NCBI GenBank assembly: GCA_030695205.1
Contig: JAUYTN010000007.1
Span: 62,001-126,000 of the forward strand
Reading direction: 5' to 3'
DNA from: Burkholderiaceae bacterium
GTDB lineage: Bacteria > Pseudomonadota > Gammaproteobacteria > Burkholderiales > Burkholderiaceae_C
DNA length: 64,000 nt
The position numbers and the translations under genes are program-made. Shown piece after piece: positions 1 through 9,557 of this stretch (positions within the stretch are counted from its first letter, which is position 1; every line of letters begins with the position of its first letter). The notes beneath the pieces are model-generated. The model saw nothing but the letters and a program-made list of their open reading frames with translations, was not told the origin of the DNA and searched no databases.

Positions 1-1181
1 CCCTGCACCTTGGTGGCGTAGATGATCAGGCGGCCATTGGGGGCAAAGCTGGGGCTTTCGTCTGCAGTGGTGTCGGTGAGGGCGATAACCGCACCGGTGC
101 CGAGGTCCATGGTGTGCAGCTTGAATGCACCGTTGACCCGAGAGATGAAGGCCAGCCACCGCCCATCGGGGCTGATAGCGGGTGAGGTGTTGTAGCTGCC
201 CGAAAACGTGACCCGTTCCGCAACGCCGCCCCGAGGCGGCATGCGGTAAATCTGCGGTGCACCACCCCGGTCACTGACAAAGTAGATGCTGTCGCCCTTA
301 GCGTCCCAGGCAGGCTCGGTATCGATCCCGCCCGATTGGGTAAGCCGGGTGTGGGCACCCGATAACAGGTCGATATTAAAAATCTGGGAAGACCCCTCCA
401 GTGAGAGGGTCGCCAGCAAGCTCTTTCCATCGGGGGACCAGGCGGGTGCGCTGTTGGAGCCCTTGAAGTTGGCCAACAGGCGGCGGCGACCGGTGGCAAT
501 TTCGTGGGAGTAGATCACCGGCTTGCGCGCCTCGAAGGACACATAGGCCAAATGGGCACCGCTGGGCGACCATGCAGGTGAAATGATGGGCTCGGGGCTG
601 CCAAGTGCTGCCTGGGCGTTTTCACCATCGGCATCGGCCACCCACAGCTGCACCCGGCCCGTGTTTTTGGTCACATAGGCAATGCGTGTACTGAACACAC
701 CTTTGTCGCCGGTGAGTTTCTCGTAGATGTAGTCGGCCATGCGGTGGGCCGCGAGGCGCAAGTCGGCCGCAGTGACCGGCAAACTCATGCCGCCCAAGTC
801 CTGCAGGCGCACCACGTCCCAAAGCCGGAAGCGAACATCGAAGCGCCCGTCGGCCAAACGGCTGACGCTGCCAGTCAGCACCGCATCGATGGCACGGTCA
901 CGCCAGGGTGCCAGGTCGGGGCGTGAGGTCTCATCCAGTGGGGCCGACACCGCAGGCGCTAGGAACCTGAACTGCCCGCTGCGCTCCAGATCAGCCCGAA
1001 CAATGGCGGCAAGGTCTTGGGGCAGCGACTCGGCACCCCGAAACGGCGCCACCGAAAACGGCAACTGCGTCACCCCAACCCCCGCCACCTCCACCCGAAA
1101 CTGGGCGTGGGCAGAGGCAAACGGCAGCAACGCGGCAGCACCACACATGGCGCGGCGGGACAGTGACAGGGGCAATGGCAT
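1..1181 (-). CDS. tolB: TolB, Tol-Pal periplasmic beta-propeller (3' end cut by window)
   Basis: Periplasmic TolB of the Tol-Pal system, which keeps the outer membrane attached and helps it constrict at division by binding Pal. About 393 codons are visible and the reading frame stays open to the window edge, so roughly the last 35 residues of a usual 430-residue protein are missing. The first 27 residues look like a signal peptide ending in SAHAQ. The N-terminal domain follows, then repeated propeller blades with SPDG/SPSG and DG(K/R)xL(A/L)F motifs. The start at 1181 is chosen because it directly precedes the signal peptide. It is divergent from msbA, and pal is expected just outside the window. 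Confidence 0.93.
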   Translation of the reverse strand, partial: MPLPLSLSRRAMCGAAALLPFASAHAQFRVEVAGVGVTQLPFSVAPFRGAESLPQDLAAIVRADLERSGQFRFLAPAVSAPLDETSRPDLAPWRDRAIDAVLTGSVSRLADGRFDVRFRLWDVVRLQDLGGMSLPVTAADLRLAAHRMADYIYEKLTGDKGVFSTRIAYVTKNTGRVQLWVADADGENAQAALGSPEPIISPAWSPSGAHLAYVSFEARKPVIYSHEIATGRRRLLANFKGSNSAPAWSPDGKSLLATLSLEGSSQIFNIDLLSGAHTRLTQSGGIDTEPAWDAKGDSIYFVSDRGGAPQIYRMPPRGGVAERVTFSGSYNTSPAISPDGRWLAFISRVNGAFKLHTMDLGTGAVIALTDTTADESPSFAPNGRLIIYATKVQ

Positions 1182-1343
1182 CGGACGGTTGGGGTTGTGG
1201 AACGCTGCCCATGGCCTGGCAACCAAGGGGTAAGCAACAGCACCGGATAATACCGGACGGCGATTTTCAGCCAGGCAAGCGTATAGACCCGCTGTCTTCC
1301 GCTGGGTTCCCTGTTCTGCCCCATCCACCTGTCCTGCCCCGAA

Positions 1344-3122
1344 TTGACCGCCCCTCCACCCCCATTGCTGAAGCGGCTTCGCCGCCTGTGGCCCTACTTT
1401 GCCCCCGCCAAACGGGGCATGGCACTCGCTGGCGCCGCCACACTGGTGGGTGCGCTGACCGAACCACTCATTCCTGCCCTGCTGCAGGCCCTGCTGGACA
1501 AAGGCTTCAGCGCCGGGGCCGTGCCCCTGTGGATGGTGCCCGCCGCGCTGCTGGGCCTGTTCGGCCTGCGTGGGCTGGCGGGCTTTGTGGCCCAATACGC
1601 CCTGAGCTACACCGCAGCCACCGGCATGGTGCACATGCGCCGGCACATGTTCGAGCGTTTGCAATGTGCCCACATGGGGCTGTTTCGGCAGCACAGTGCA
1701 AGCAGCCTGTCCAACACCCTGGTGTACGAGGTGCAGACCGGCTCCAGCATGCTGGTCGGTGCGTTCCTGACGCTCACCCGGGACAGCCTGACGCTGCTGG
1801 CGCTGCTGGGCTATTTGTTCTACCTGAACTGGAAACTGACGCTGATTGTGATGGTCGTGTTTCCCGCGCTGGTGGCGGTGATGCGTATCCTGTCCAAACG
1901 GCTGTACCGCCTCACGCAGTCCAGCCAGAAGGCAACCGATGCGCTGGCCTACGTGGTGGAAGAAAACGTACTGGCCCACCGGCTGATTCGGCTCCACGGC
2001 GCCCAGGCCGAGCAGGCCCAGCGCTTCGAGGGGCTGAGCCAGAGCCTGCGCCGGTTGGCGCTGAAGTCCACCATTGCATCGGCGGCCATGACACCCCTGA
2101 CCCAGATGCTGGCCGCAGCCGCTCTGTCTGCGGTGATTGCCACCGCGCTGTGGCAAAGCGGCAGCAGCGAGGTGACCGTAGGCTCGTTTGTCTCTTTCGT
2201 CACCGCCATGCTGATGCTGATTGCCCCCATCAAGCACCTGGCCGAAATCGCCGGACCCATCACCCGGGGTGTGGCCGCCCTGGAGCGCGGGCTGGCGCTG
2301 CTGAGCGAAGACACCGAACCCGCGGGTGGCAGCCATGCACCGGGCCGTGCCCGGGGCCACCTCCGGTTGAAGGGGGTAGAGGTGCGCTACGGCCAGTCTG
2401 CCAGGCCAGCGCTCAGCGGCATCGATCTCGACATCGAGCCAGGGGAAGTGGTTGCGTTGGTGGGGCCGTCCGGCTCCGGAAAAACCACACTGGTCAACGT
2501 GCTGCCACGGTTTGTGGAGCTCAGTGCAGGCTCCGTTTGGCTGGACGGCAAACCCCTGGCCGAATGGCGAACGGACGCATTGCGGGCGCAATTTGCCATG
2601 GTGAGCCAGGATGTCATCATGCTCAACGACACCCTGGCGGCCAATGTGGCCCTGGGCAGCGCAATGGATGGCAAGCGGGTGCTGCAGGCGCTGGCCTCAG
2701 CCAACCTCAGCGACCTGGTCGAGCGGCTGCCACAGGGCATCGATTCGGTGGTGGGACACAATGCGGCTGACCTTTCCGGTGGCCAGCGCCAGCGCCTGGC
2801 CATAGCCCGCGCCATCTATAAGGATGCGCCTATCCTCATTCTGGACGAGGCGACCTCGGCGCTGGACAACGAGTCGGAGCGGCTGGTGCAGGATGCCCTC
2901 ACCCGGCTGATGGCTGGACGCACCACCATCGTCATTGCCCACCGGCTGTCCACCATTGAACACGCCAACCGGCTGGTGGTGCTGGCCGATGGCCAGATTC
3001 TGGAACAGGGAAGCCACACCGAGCTGCTGGCCGCAGGCGGCCTCTACGCCAGGCTTCACCGCCAGCCCCACACCACACCGATCACAACCCCGGCAGGCAA
3101 CGCCCCGGTTGCCGGCCAGTGA
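1344..3122 (+). CDS. msbA: Lipid A export permease/ATP-binding protein MsbA
   Basis: Inner-membrane ABC half-transporter that flips lipid A core to the periplasmic leaflet. The protein has 592 residues, normal for the family. A six-helix membrane domain covers about residues 20-310, and the ATPase follows with Walker A GPSGSGKTT near residue 374, signature LSGGQRQR near 476 and Walker B ILILDEATSALD shortly after. The start is TTG at 1344, the only reasonable start before the conserved LKRLRRLWPYF segment. It is divergent from tolB across about 160 bases and its stop lies 17 bases from the convergent rng stop. A generic lipid ABC exporter is the alternative, but the sequence reads as MsbA. 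Confidence 0.92.
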   Translation: MTAPPPPLLKRLRRLWPYFAPAKRGMALAGAATLVGALTEPLIPALLQALLDKGFSAGAVPLWMVPAALLGLFGLRGLAGFVAQYALSYTAATGMVHMRRHMFERLQCAHMGLFRQHSASSLSNTLVYEVQTGSSMLVGAFLTLTRDSLTLLALLGYLFYLNWKLTLIVMVVFPALVAVMRILSKRLYRLTQSSQKATDALAYVVEENVLAHRLIRLHGAQAEQAQRFEGLSQSLRRLALKSTIASAAMTPLTQMLAAAALSAVIATALWQSGSSEVTVGSFVSFVTAMLMLIAPIKHLAEIAGPITRGVAALERGLALLSEDTEPAGGSHAPGRARGHLRLKGVEVRYGQSARPALSGIDLDIEPGEVVALVGPSGSGKTTLVNVLPRFVELSAGSVWLDGKPLAEWRTDALRAQFAMVSQDVIMLNDTLAANVALGSAMDGKRVLQALASANLSDLVERLPQGIDSVVGHNAADLSGGQRQRLAIARAIYKDAPILILDEATSALDNESERLVQDALTRLMAGRTTIVIAHRLSTIEHANRLVVLADGQILEQGSHTELLAAGGLYARLHRQPHTTPITTPAGNAPVAGQ

Positions 3123-3139
3123 GGCAGCGCGTCAGGCGC

Positions 3140-4663
3140 TCACAGCAGCACGATGTCGTACTGCTCGGGCGACATCGCAGCGTCGCTTTGCAAGGATATG
3201 GGTTTGCCAATGAAGTCGCTCAGCCCCGCCAGGTGCTGGCCTTCTTCGTCCAGAAACAGCTCCACCACCTTGGGTGACGCAATGACCCGGAACTCGCGTG
3301 GATTGAACGCACGGGCCTCACGAAGAATTTCCCGCAGGATGTCGTAGCACAGGCTGCGGGCGGTTTTGACCTGTCCCCGCCCTGCACACGCCGGGCAGAC
3401 CTCGCTGAGCAAATGCGCCAGCGACTCGCGGGTGCGCTTACGGGTCATCTCCACAAGCCCCAGGCTGGAGAACCCACCCGCCATGGTCTTGACCGGGTCG
3501 CGGGCGAGCTGCTTGCCAAACTCCGCCAGCACCGCGGCACGGTGGTCCTCGCGGGTCATGTCGATGAAGTCCACGATGATGATGCCGCCCAGGTTGCGCA
3601 AGCGCAGCTGGCGGGCAATCACCTGCGCTGCCTCCAGGTTGGTTTTGAACACTGTGTCGTCAAAATTGCGCGCACCCACGTAGCCACCAGTGTTGACATC
3701 CACAGTGGTGAGTGCCTCGGTCTGGTCGATGATGAGGTAGCCCCCCGACTTCATGTCCACCCGCCGGTTGAGGGCCCGCACAATCTCCTCGTCCACATTG
3801 AAAAGGTCAAACACCGGCCGCTCACCGGTGTGCAGCACCAGCTTGCCCACGGTGCTGGGCATGAAGGCTTGGGCAAAGCGTTGCAGCTCACCGAACTGCT
3901 CGCGGGAATCGATGCGGATGCTCTGGGTGTGCTCACTGGCCATGTCGCGCAGCACCCGCTGCATCAGGCTCAGGTCTTGGAACAGCAGGCTCGCAGCGGG
4001 CAGTCGCTGGGCCGAGTCCTTGATGCGCAACCAGGTTTTGCGGAGGTAGGCGATGTCGTCGGCCAGCTCGGTGTCGGTGGCATCTTCGGCATTGGTGCGC
4101 AGAATAAAGCCACCGCCCAGATCGGCGGTGAGCTGCATCAGCCGCTTGCGCAGCGATTCGCGCTGCTCGGCCGGAATTTTTTGCGACACCCCCACATGCG
4201 CGTCCTGCGGAAGAAACACCAGCAAACGCCCGGCAATGCTGATCTGCGCGGACAAGCGGGCGCCCTTGGTGCCGATGGGGTCCTTCAGCACCTGCACCAT
4301 CAGCGCCTGTCCCTCGAAAATTTGCTTTTCAATCGGCAGCACAGGGTTTGGCTGCAACAGGCCCGTGCCCTTTCCGGGCTTGCCTGGTTTGTCAGTGGCG
4401 GCCCCTTCGCGGCCGCTGGCGTGTTTGGCGGCGATGTTGGGCATCAAATCGGCGACATGCAAAAAGGCCGCCCTGTCCAGCCCAATGTCAATGAACGCTG
4501 ACTGCATACCCGGCAACACCCGAGAAACCTTGCCCAGGTAAATGTTACCCACCAGCCCACGCTCCAGGGTGCGCTCAATATGCACATCCTGCACCGCGCC
4601 CTGCTCCACCACCGCCACGCGGGTTTCGTGGGGCGCCCAGTTGATCAGAATTTCATGTCCCAT
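3140..4663 (-). CDS. rng: Ribonuclease G
   Basis: Endoribonuclease of the RNase E/G family, which matures the 5' end of 16S rRNA and cleaves some mRNAs. It has 507 residues, the usual RNase G length without the RNase E scaffold tail. The N-terminal S1-like segment is followed by the catalytic region with LIIDQTEALTTVDVNTG and IIVDFIDM, which supply the magnesium-binding aspartates. The zinc-link CPACAGRG lies near residue 415. It is last in a minus-strand run (yebC, purD, hemF, nadD, rsfS, rlmH, maf, rng), and its start overlaps the end of maf by 11 bases, so translation is probably coupled. Confidence 0.95.
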   Translation of the reverse strand: MGHEILINWAPHETRVAVVEQGAVQDVHIERTLERGLVGNIYLGKVSRVLPGMQSAFIDIGLDRAAFLHVADLMPNIAAKHASGREGAATDKPGKPGKGTGLLQPNPVLPIEKQIFEGQALMVQVLKDPIGTKGARLSAQISIAGRLLVFLPQDAHVGVSQKIPAEQRESLRKRLMQLTADLGGGFILRTNAEDATDTELADDIAYLRKTWLRIKDSAQRLPAASLLFQDLSLMQRVLRDMASEHTQSIRIDSREQFGELQRFAQAFMPSTVGKLVLHTGERPVFDLFNVDEEIVRALNRRVDMKSGGYLIIDQTEALTTVDVNTGGYVGARNFDDTVFKTNLEAAQVIARQLRLRNLGGIIIVDFIDMTREDHRAAVLAEFGKQLARDPVKTMAGGFSSLGLVEMTRKRTRESLAHLLSEVCPACAGRGQVKTARSLCYDILREILREARAFNPREFRVIASPKVVELFLDEEGQHLAGLSDFIGKPISLQSDAAMSPEQYDIVLL

Positions 4664-5303
4664 GGGTACCCCCCATTCCCACCCAGGCTATACCCGCCTG
4701 CCGCAGCAAGGTCGCTGTTTCAAACGCTGGCAGGCCCATGATGCCGGTGTAGCTGCCCTGTATGCGCGGCACCCACATGGCGGCCAAGCCCTGAATGGCG
4801 TACGCACCTGCCTTGCCCATGGGCTCCCCGGTGGCCACATAGGCACGAATCTCGGCATCGGACAAGGGCGCAAACGTCACCCACGATTCGCTCAGGGCCG
4901 ACCAATGCCCACCGCCCGTCCCCCCGTGGGGCAGGCCCACGGCCACCGCCGTCAGCACCCGGTGCTTGCGCCCGGAAAGGGCCCGCAGCATGGCACAGGC
5001 CTCGTCGGCCGACGCTGGCTTGCCCAGGATGGTTCGTCCCAAGGCCACGGTGGTGTCGGCGCACAGCACCGGTGCCACCGGCAGTCCCCGCTGCGCCAGG
5101 CGGGCCAAGGCAGCCTGCAACTTGAGGTGAGTCACGCGCTGGACATAGTGCTTCGGGGCCTCGCCCGGCTGCACCACCTCCAGCGCCTCGGCGTCTTCGT
5201 CGGCCGTTGGCAACAGCAGCTCGCAGCCCAGACCCCACTGCTGCAGCAGCTGCAGCCGCCTTGGGCTTTGCGACGCCAGGTACACAAGAGAGGTAGAGGT
5301 CAT
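4653..5303 (-). CDS. maf: Maf-family nucleoside triphosphate pyrophosphatase
   Basis: Cytoplasmic house-cleaning enzyme that hydrolyses dTTP/UTP or modified nucleotides to monophosphates. The start is taken at MTSTSLVYLASQSPRR, where the conserved S(Q/R)SPRR substrate loop begins. A frame extension to 5336 adds 11 residues without family support. The ADTTVAL segment holds the catalytic aspartate, GKP follows, and the C-terminal YAIQGLAAMWVPRIQGSYTGIMGLP is typical. The length is 216 residues. It lies between rlmH and rng in the same operon. Which Maf subgroup it belongs to cannot be settled without alignment. Confidence 0.9.
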   Translation of the reverse strand: MTSTSLVYLASQSPRRLQLLQQWGLGCELLLPTADEDAEALEVVQPGEAPKHYVQRVTHLKLQAALARLAQRGLPVAPVLCADTTVALGRTILGKPASADEACAMLRALSGRKHRVLTAVAVGLPHGGTGGGHWSALSESWVTFAPLSDAEIRAYVATGEPMGKAGAYAIQGLAAMWVPRIQGSYTGIMGLPAFETATLLRQAGIAWVGMGGTHGT

Positions 5304-5340
5304 GGCTGGGGGGTCAGAAAGGGGGCGAACATCCACCGCT

Positions 5341-5808
5341 TCACTCGCGGTGGTAGGGGTGGTTGTGGTTCACAGACCAGGCCCGGTACAGCTGCTCAAT
5401 GAGCAGCACCCGCGCCATAGCGTGCGGCAGCGTCATGTCCGACAGCCGGATGCGCTGCGCGGCCTGCGCCTTGAAGTCGGCATCCAACCCATCCGGACCA
5501 CCGATCACAAAGGCCACATCGTCGCCCTGCATCTGCCACTGGGCAAGCATCTTGGCCAGTGCCACTGTGGTCAGACCCTGCCCCCGTTCGTCCAGCACGA
5601 CGATGCGGGTACCTCTAGCCACTGCCGCCTCGATGCGGCCACGCTCGGCCAGCAGCAAGGTGGCCACGGTTTTGGAGCCCCTGGGCTCGGTCTTGACGGT
5701 TTTGATGTCCACCCTGGCATCGGGCGGAAAGCGCTTGGCGTAGTCGTCAAAGGCGGTTTGCGCCCAGTCTGGCATGCGCTGGCCCACGGCGACGATGCTC
5801 AGCTTCAT
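5341..5808 (-). CDS. rlmH: 23S rRNA (pseudouridine-1915-N3)-methyltransferase RlmH
   Basis: SPOUT-class methyltransferase that adds a methyl group to pseudouridine 1915 in helix 69 of 23S rRNA, using S-adenosylmethionine. The start at MKLSIVAVG gives 155 residues, exactly the usual length. A methionine three codons upstream (5817) is less likely. The AdoMet knot region shows VIGGPDGL, followed by [22 protein letters not shown] and the conserved C-terminus NHNHPYHRE. It follows rsfS, which is functionally apt because both act on the large ribosomal subunit. Confidence 0.95.
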   Translation of the reverse strand: MKLSIVAVGQRMPDWAQTAFDDYAKRFPPDARVDIKTVKTEPRGSKTVATLLLAERGRIEAAVARGTRIVVLDERGQGLTTVALAKMLAQWQMQGDDVAFVIGGPDGLDADFKAQAAQRIRLSDMTLPHAMARVLLIEQLYRAWSVNHNHPYHRE

Positions 5809-5880
5809 GGGGAACACCTCATGGGAGTGGGGGCATAGCGGGTGGGAAGGCCCCGCAAGCCTGCGTCATGTGTGGCGCAC

Positions 5881-6579
5881 TCAACCCGTGGTTTTGCGGG
5901 CGCGCGGCGCACGGGGTGCGACGGACTTGGCGCTGGCCGCTTTTTTGGCCGGTGGCTTGCCCACCACCAAGGTTTTGACCTTGGCGGGTGCTGCATCACC
6001 TGCAGCGGTGGTTTTGCGGGCAGGGGTTTTCCGGGTCGCGGCGCCAGCCTTGGATGGCGGGGCTGCGGGTGCTGCAGACTTGGCTGGGCTCTTGACCGGA
6101 GCTTTGGCAGGTGCCTTGGCAGCTGGGCGTTTGGCCGCAGGCGTGCCTGCGGCGGCTGCCTTGGCGGCGGTTTTGGCCGCTGTTTTGCTGACGGCGGGCG
6201 GGGCCGCTGGCACAGCACTCTTGAGGTGCACCGCCTTGCCGCCCCAAATTTCTTCGAGGTGGTAGTACTGGCGGATGTTGGGCTGCATCACGTGGGCCAC
6301 CGCCGCACCGCAGTCCACGATGATCCATTCGCCGTTGTCTTCACCCTCCATGCGCGGCTTGGGGAAGCCCGCGTCGCGCACCGCCTCGCTGACACTCATG
6401 GCCAGTGCCTTGGTCTGTCGGTTGGAGGTGCCGCTGGCAATGATGACGCGCTCGAACAACGGCGAGAGGTGCTCGGTGTTGAACACCACAATGTCCTGCC
6501 CCTTCACATCTTCGAGGCCATCAAAAATGGCGCGCTGAAGTTTTTGGACATCGGTGGTACGGGGCTTGGATTCGCTCAT
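5881..6579 (-). CDS. rsfS: Ribosomal silencing factor RsfS with long basic Ala/Lys/Pro tail
   Basis: RsfS binds uL14 and blocks joining of the ribosomal subunits in starvation. Residues 1 to about 120 are the conserved domain (DVQKLQRAIFDGLEDVKGQDIVVFNT, then WIIVDCGAAVAHVM and YYHLEEIWGG). The remaining 110 or so residues form a low-complexity tail rich in Ala, Lys and Pro with PAKKA-like repeats, similar to bacterial histone-H1-like proteins. The start at 6579 makes an ATGA overlap with the nadD stop. The total of 232 residues is about twice the usual length. The tail is probably disordered and may bind RNA or DNA. Confidence 0.93.
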   Translation of the reverse strand: MSESKPRTTDVQKLQRAIFDGLEDVKGQDIVVFNTEHLSPLFERVIIASGTSNRQTKALAMSVSEAVRDAGFPKPRMEGEDNGEWIIVDCGAAVAHVMQPNIRQYYHLEEIWGGKAVHLKSAVPAAPPAVSKTAAKTAAKAAAAGTPAAKRPAAKAPAKAPVKSPAKSAAPAAPPSKAGAATRKTPARKTTAAGDAAPAKVKTLVVGKPPAKKAASAKSVAPRAPRARKTTG

Positions 6580-7241
6580 GTGGTCGTGGGGGTGTAAAGC
6601 TGGTGGCGTGAAATATAGCGTGCGACGGCCGCTGGCACCATGGCCTGCGTGGATTCTGCAACGGTAGGGGTGTGGCCCCAGTGGGCCCTGACGCGGCTGG
6701 AGCTCAGGGCCACCGGTTGCCAGTCCAGGCACTGGGCTGTGCAGCCGGATGGGGCGCTGCGGGGGTCGAATTCTAGTTCTTTTTGGGGTTGCGCGCTTTC
6801 AAATTCTGCTCTCTCAGCTACGGTTATGGTAGCCAATCGGGCGATATCTTCCCAACGGTGCCAGCGGCGGAAGTTCAGCCATTGGTCCAGGCCCATCAGT
6901 ACATGCCAGTCGGCGTTGGGGTGCTCGGCGGCCAAGGCCTCCAGGGTATCGATGGTGTAACTGGCCCCGGGGCGCTTGAGTTCCCGGTCATCCACCACCG
7001 CCTGCGGCACCTCGGCAAAGGCCAGCTCGGCCATGGCCAGGCGGTGTGACGCAGGGGTTTGCACCATGGGCTTGTGCCACGCATGTCCGGTGGGCACCAC
7101 CCACAGACTGTCCAGCGCGCATTGGGCGACAAACGCACGGGCCATGGCCACATGGGCCAGGTGGGGAGGGTCGAATGCGCCGCCATACACACCCAGGCGC
7201 AGGCGCGCCGGGTCTGAGCGCAGACTGGGGCTCACACCCAT
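6576..7241 (-). CDS. nadD: Nicotinate-nucleotide adenylyltransferase
   Basis: Transfers AMP from ATP to nicotinate mononucleotide in NAD synthesis. The nucleotidyltransferase motif [10 protein letters not shown] is at residues 21-30 and SSSRVRAH at 180-187. The start [11 protein letters not shown] at 7241 overlaps the hemF stop by 10 bases, and a longer frame to 7397 has no family support. Residues 140-160 ([18 protein letters not shown]) are encoded by AT-rich DNA matching the dispersed repeat described separately, and they look like extra sequence between the catalytic core and the C-terminal motif. The length is 221 residues. Confidence 0.93.
   Translation of the reverse strand: MGVSPSLRSDPARLRLGVYGGAFDPPHLAHVAMARAFVAQCALDSLWVVPTGHAWHKPMVQTPASHRLAMAELAFAEVPQAVVDDRELKRPGASYTIDTLEALAAEHPNADWHVLMGLDQWLNFRRWHRWEDIARLATITVAERAEFESAQPQKELEFDPRSAPSGCTAQCLDWQPVALSSSRVRAHWGHTPTVAESTQAMVPAAVARYISRHQLYTPTTT
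6787..6820 (+). repeat. Dispersed AT-rich repeat, copy R1 (inside nadD)
   Basis: On the plus strand, core GGTTGCGCGCTTTC, 14-base spacer, CAGCTA. It is antisense to nadD. The AT-rich island spans about 6770-6840. Confidence 0.6.
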
Positions 7242-8176
7242 TCGCGCCGGATCAGAAAGTCGGTGGTCAGGCGGTGTTCTGGGGTGCCGGGCTCGGGCTT
7301 TTTGGCATAGGCCCAGCTCACGAGTGGCGGCATGGACAACAAAATGGACTCGCTGCGCCCGCCCGACTGCAGGCCAAAGTGGGTGCCACGGTCCCACACC
7401 AGGTTGAATTCGACATACCGACCACGCCGGTAGAGCTGAAACTCGCGCTCGCGCTCGGTGTACGGGGTGGCCTGGCGCCTGTCCACTATGGGCAGGTAGG
7501 CCCCCAAAAACGCATCGCCCACCGCACGCAGCATGGCAAAGCCGCCATCAAACCCAAGCTCTGAAAAGTCGTCAAAAAACACGCCGCCCACCCCACGCTG
7601 CTCCTGGCGGTGCTTGAGGCAGAAGTAGTCGTCGCACCAGGTCTTGAAGCGGGGGTATTTGTCCTCGCCAAAAGGAGCCAGTGCATCCCGGCAGGCGGTG
7701 TGGAAGTGGACAGCGTCCTCTTCAAAACCGTAGTAGGGGGTGAGATCCATGCCGCCGCCAAACCAGCACACAGGCTCTCCACCGCCCACGGGGGTGGCAG
7801 AAATCATGCGCACGTTCATGTGCACCGTGGGCACATAGGGGTTGCGCGGGTGGAACACCAGCGACACCCCCATGGCCTCGAACGGTGCACCAGCCAGCTC
7901 GGGCCGATGCTGGGTGGCCGAAGGTGGCAGGCGCGGGCCACTGACGTGCGAAAACCCGCAGCCCGCCCGTTCAAACACTGTGCCACCTTCCAGAATGCGG
8001 GTGATGCCGTTGCCCTGCAAGGTTTCCCCCGAGGGCTTGTTCCAGGGGTCTTCCAGAAACGGCGTGCCATCCAGGGCCGAAATGGCCTGGGTGATGCGGT
8101 TTTGCAGGTCGGTCAGGTAGGCCCGCACGGTCTGGGACAGGGGGCTGGCGACGAGTTCGCCGGGGTTGTTTCGCAT
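7232..8176 (-). CDS. hemF: Oxygen-dependent coproporphyrinogen-III oxidase
   Basis: Performs aerobic oxidative decarboxylation of coproporphyrinogen III to protoporphyrinogen IX in haem synthesis, as a cytosolic homodimer. It has 314 residues and is collinear with the family: [52 protein letters not shown] and the C-terminal [31 protein letters not shown]. The start at 8176 has no better in-frame rival. It lies between purD and nadD in the minus-strand operon. The presence of HemF indicates an aerobic or facultative organism. Confidence 0.96.
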   Translation of the reverse strand: MRNNPGELVASPLSQTVRAYLTDLQNRITQAISALDGTPFLEDPWNKPSGETLQGNGITRILEGGTVFERAGCGFSHVSGPRLPPSATQHRPELAGAPFEAMGVSLVFHPRNPYVPTVHMNVRMISATPVGGGEPVCWFGGGMDLTPYYGFEEDAVHFHTACRDALAPFGEDKYPRFKTWCDDYFCLKHRQEQRGVGGVFFDDFSELGFDGGFAMLRAVGDAFLGAYLPIVDRRQATPYTEREREFQLYRRGRYVEFNLVWDRGTHFGLQSGGRSESILLSMPPLVSWAYAKKPEPGTPEHRLTTDFLIRREWV

Positions 8177-8222
8177 GTCAGGGGCAATTCAAAGAAGTCG
8201 GTATGGCCTGCGGCTCAGTGCC

Positions 8223-9557
8223 TCAGTGGCCCAGGGCCCGGTGGCCAATGTCCCGGCGGAACTGGGCACCGGCAAACGCCACGCCCTCGGCCAGGGCGTA
8301 GGCGCGGGCACGGGCTTCTTCCAGCCCATCGCCCAGCGCGGTGGCACACATCACACGGCCACCCGAGGTCACCAGGCCAGCTGGCGTGGCTTGCGTACCA
8401 GCATGGAACACCACGCCCTCGGCGCTGTCGGTCGGCAAGGCCGTGATGGCGTCGCCCTTGCGGGGCTGCAGCGGATAGCCTGCTGCAGCCAGCACCACGC
8501 CCAGGGCGCAGCGCTCGTCCCACAACAGCTCGGTGCCGGCCAGTGACTGCCGGGCGGCGGCCAGCAGCACTGCTGCCAGGTCGGATTGCAGCCGCATCAG
8601 GATGGGCTGGGTTTCGGGGTCACCCATGCGGCAGTTGAATTCAAGCGTCTTGACCGCGCCGCTGGGCGTGATCATCAGCCCGGCGTACAAAAAACCGGTG
8701 TAGGGAATGCCATCGGCGGCCATGCCAGCGATGGTCGGCAGGATGATCTCGCGCATGGCCTTGTCGTGCACGGCGGGCGTGACCACCGGCGCGGGCGAGT
8801 ACGCACCCATGCCACCGGTGTTGGGCCCCTGGTCACCATCGAGCAAGCGCTTGTGGTCTTGTGAGGTGGCCAGTGGCAACACGGTGTGGCCATCGCACAC
8901 GACGATGAAACTGGCCTCTTCGCCCTGCAAAAATTCCTCGATCACCACCCGCGCCCCACCGGCGTTGTGCTGAACGCCAAAGTGGTTGCCGCTTTCGTCT
9001 TTGGGCAGCATGAAGTCCACGGCCTCGTGGGCCTCGGCCAGTGTCATGGCTACCACCACGCCTTTGCCGGCGGCCAGGCCATCGGCCTTGACCACAATCG
9101 GCGCGCCCATGCGGTCGATGTAGGCATGGGCCAGCGCTGCGTCGGTGAAGGTGTCGTAGGCTGCGGTGGGAATGCCGTGGCGCTGCATAAAGGCCTTGGA
9201 AAACGCCTTGGAGCTTTCCAGCTGCGCGGCTGCCTGCGTGGGGCCAAACACCGGCAGACCGTGAGCGCGGAATTCATCCACCAGTCCGGCGGCCAGCGGG
9301 GCCTCCGGGCCCACCACCGTCAGCCCAATGCCATTGGCCTGGGCCCATTGGCGCAAACCCACCACATCGGTGGCGGCCAGGTGGGGCAGATTGACCAGCC
9401 CAGCGTCCCGGTCTGTGCCGCCATTGCCGGGGGCCACATACACCTGGGCCACCAGTGGGCTTTGGCGCAGCTTCCAGGCAAAGGCGTGTTCGCGCCCGCC
9501 ATTGCCCACCACCAGCACCTGGAGGCTGGGCGACTGGTTCACAGCGTGTTGGCTCAT
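8223..9557 (-). CDS. purD: Phosphoribosylamine-glycine ligase
   Basis: GAR synthetase, an ATP-grasp ligase joining glycine to phosphoribosylamine in purine synthesis. It has 444 residues. The N-terminal [16 protein letters not shown] is diagnostic. The ATP-grasp core includes [25 protein letters not shown], the [24 protein letters not shown] signature and [13 protein letters not shown]. The start at 9557 overlaps the yebC stop by four bases (ATGA). No internal anomaly was seen. Confidence 0.96.
   Translation of the reverse strand: MSQHAVNQSPSLQVLVVGNGGREHAFAWKLRQSPLVAQVYVAPGNGGTDRDAGLVNLPHLAATDVVGLRQWAQANGIGLTVVGPEAPLAAGLVDEFRAHGLPVFGPTQAAAQLESSKAFSKAFMQRHGIPTAAYDTFTDAALAHAYIDRMGAPIVVKADGLAAGKGVVVAMTLAEAHEAVDFMLPKDESGNHFGVQHNAGGARVVIEEFLQGEEASFIVVCDGHTVLPLATSQDHKRLLDGDQGPNTGGMGAYSPAPVVTPAVHDKAMREIILPTIAGMAADGIPYTGFLYAGLMITPSGAVKTLEFNCRMGDPETQPILMRLQSDLAAVLLAAARQSLAGTELLWDERCALGVVLAAAGYPLQPRKGDAITALPTDSAEGVVFHAGTQATPAGLVTSGGRVMCATALGDGLEEARARAYALAEGVAFAGAQFRRDIGHRALGH

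Noticed and set aside
1163..2770. Long open frame on the msbA strand in a different reading frame
   Set aside because: It overlaps msbA throughout and lacks any family motif; its codon pattern is that of a shadow of GC-rich DNA.
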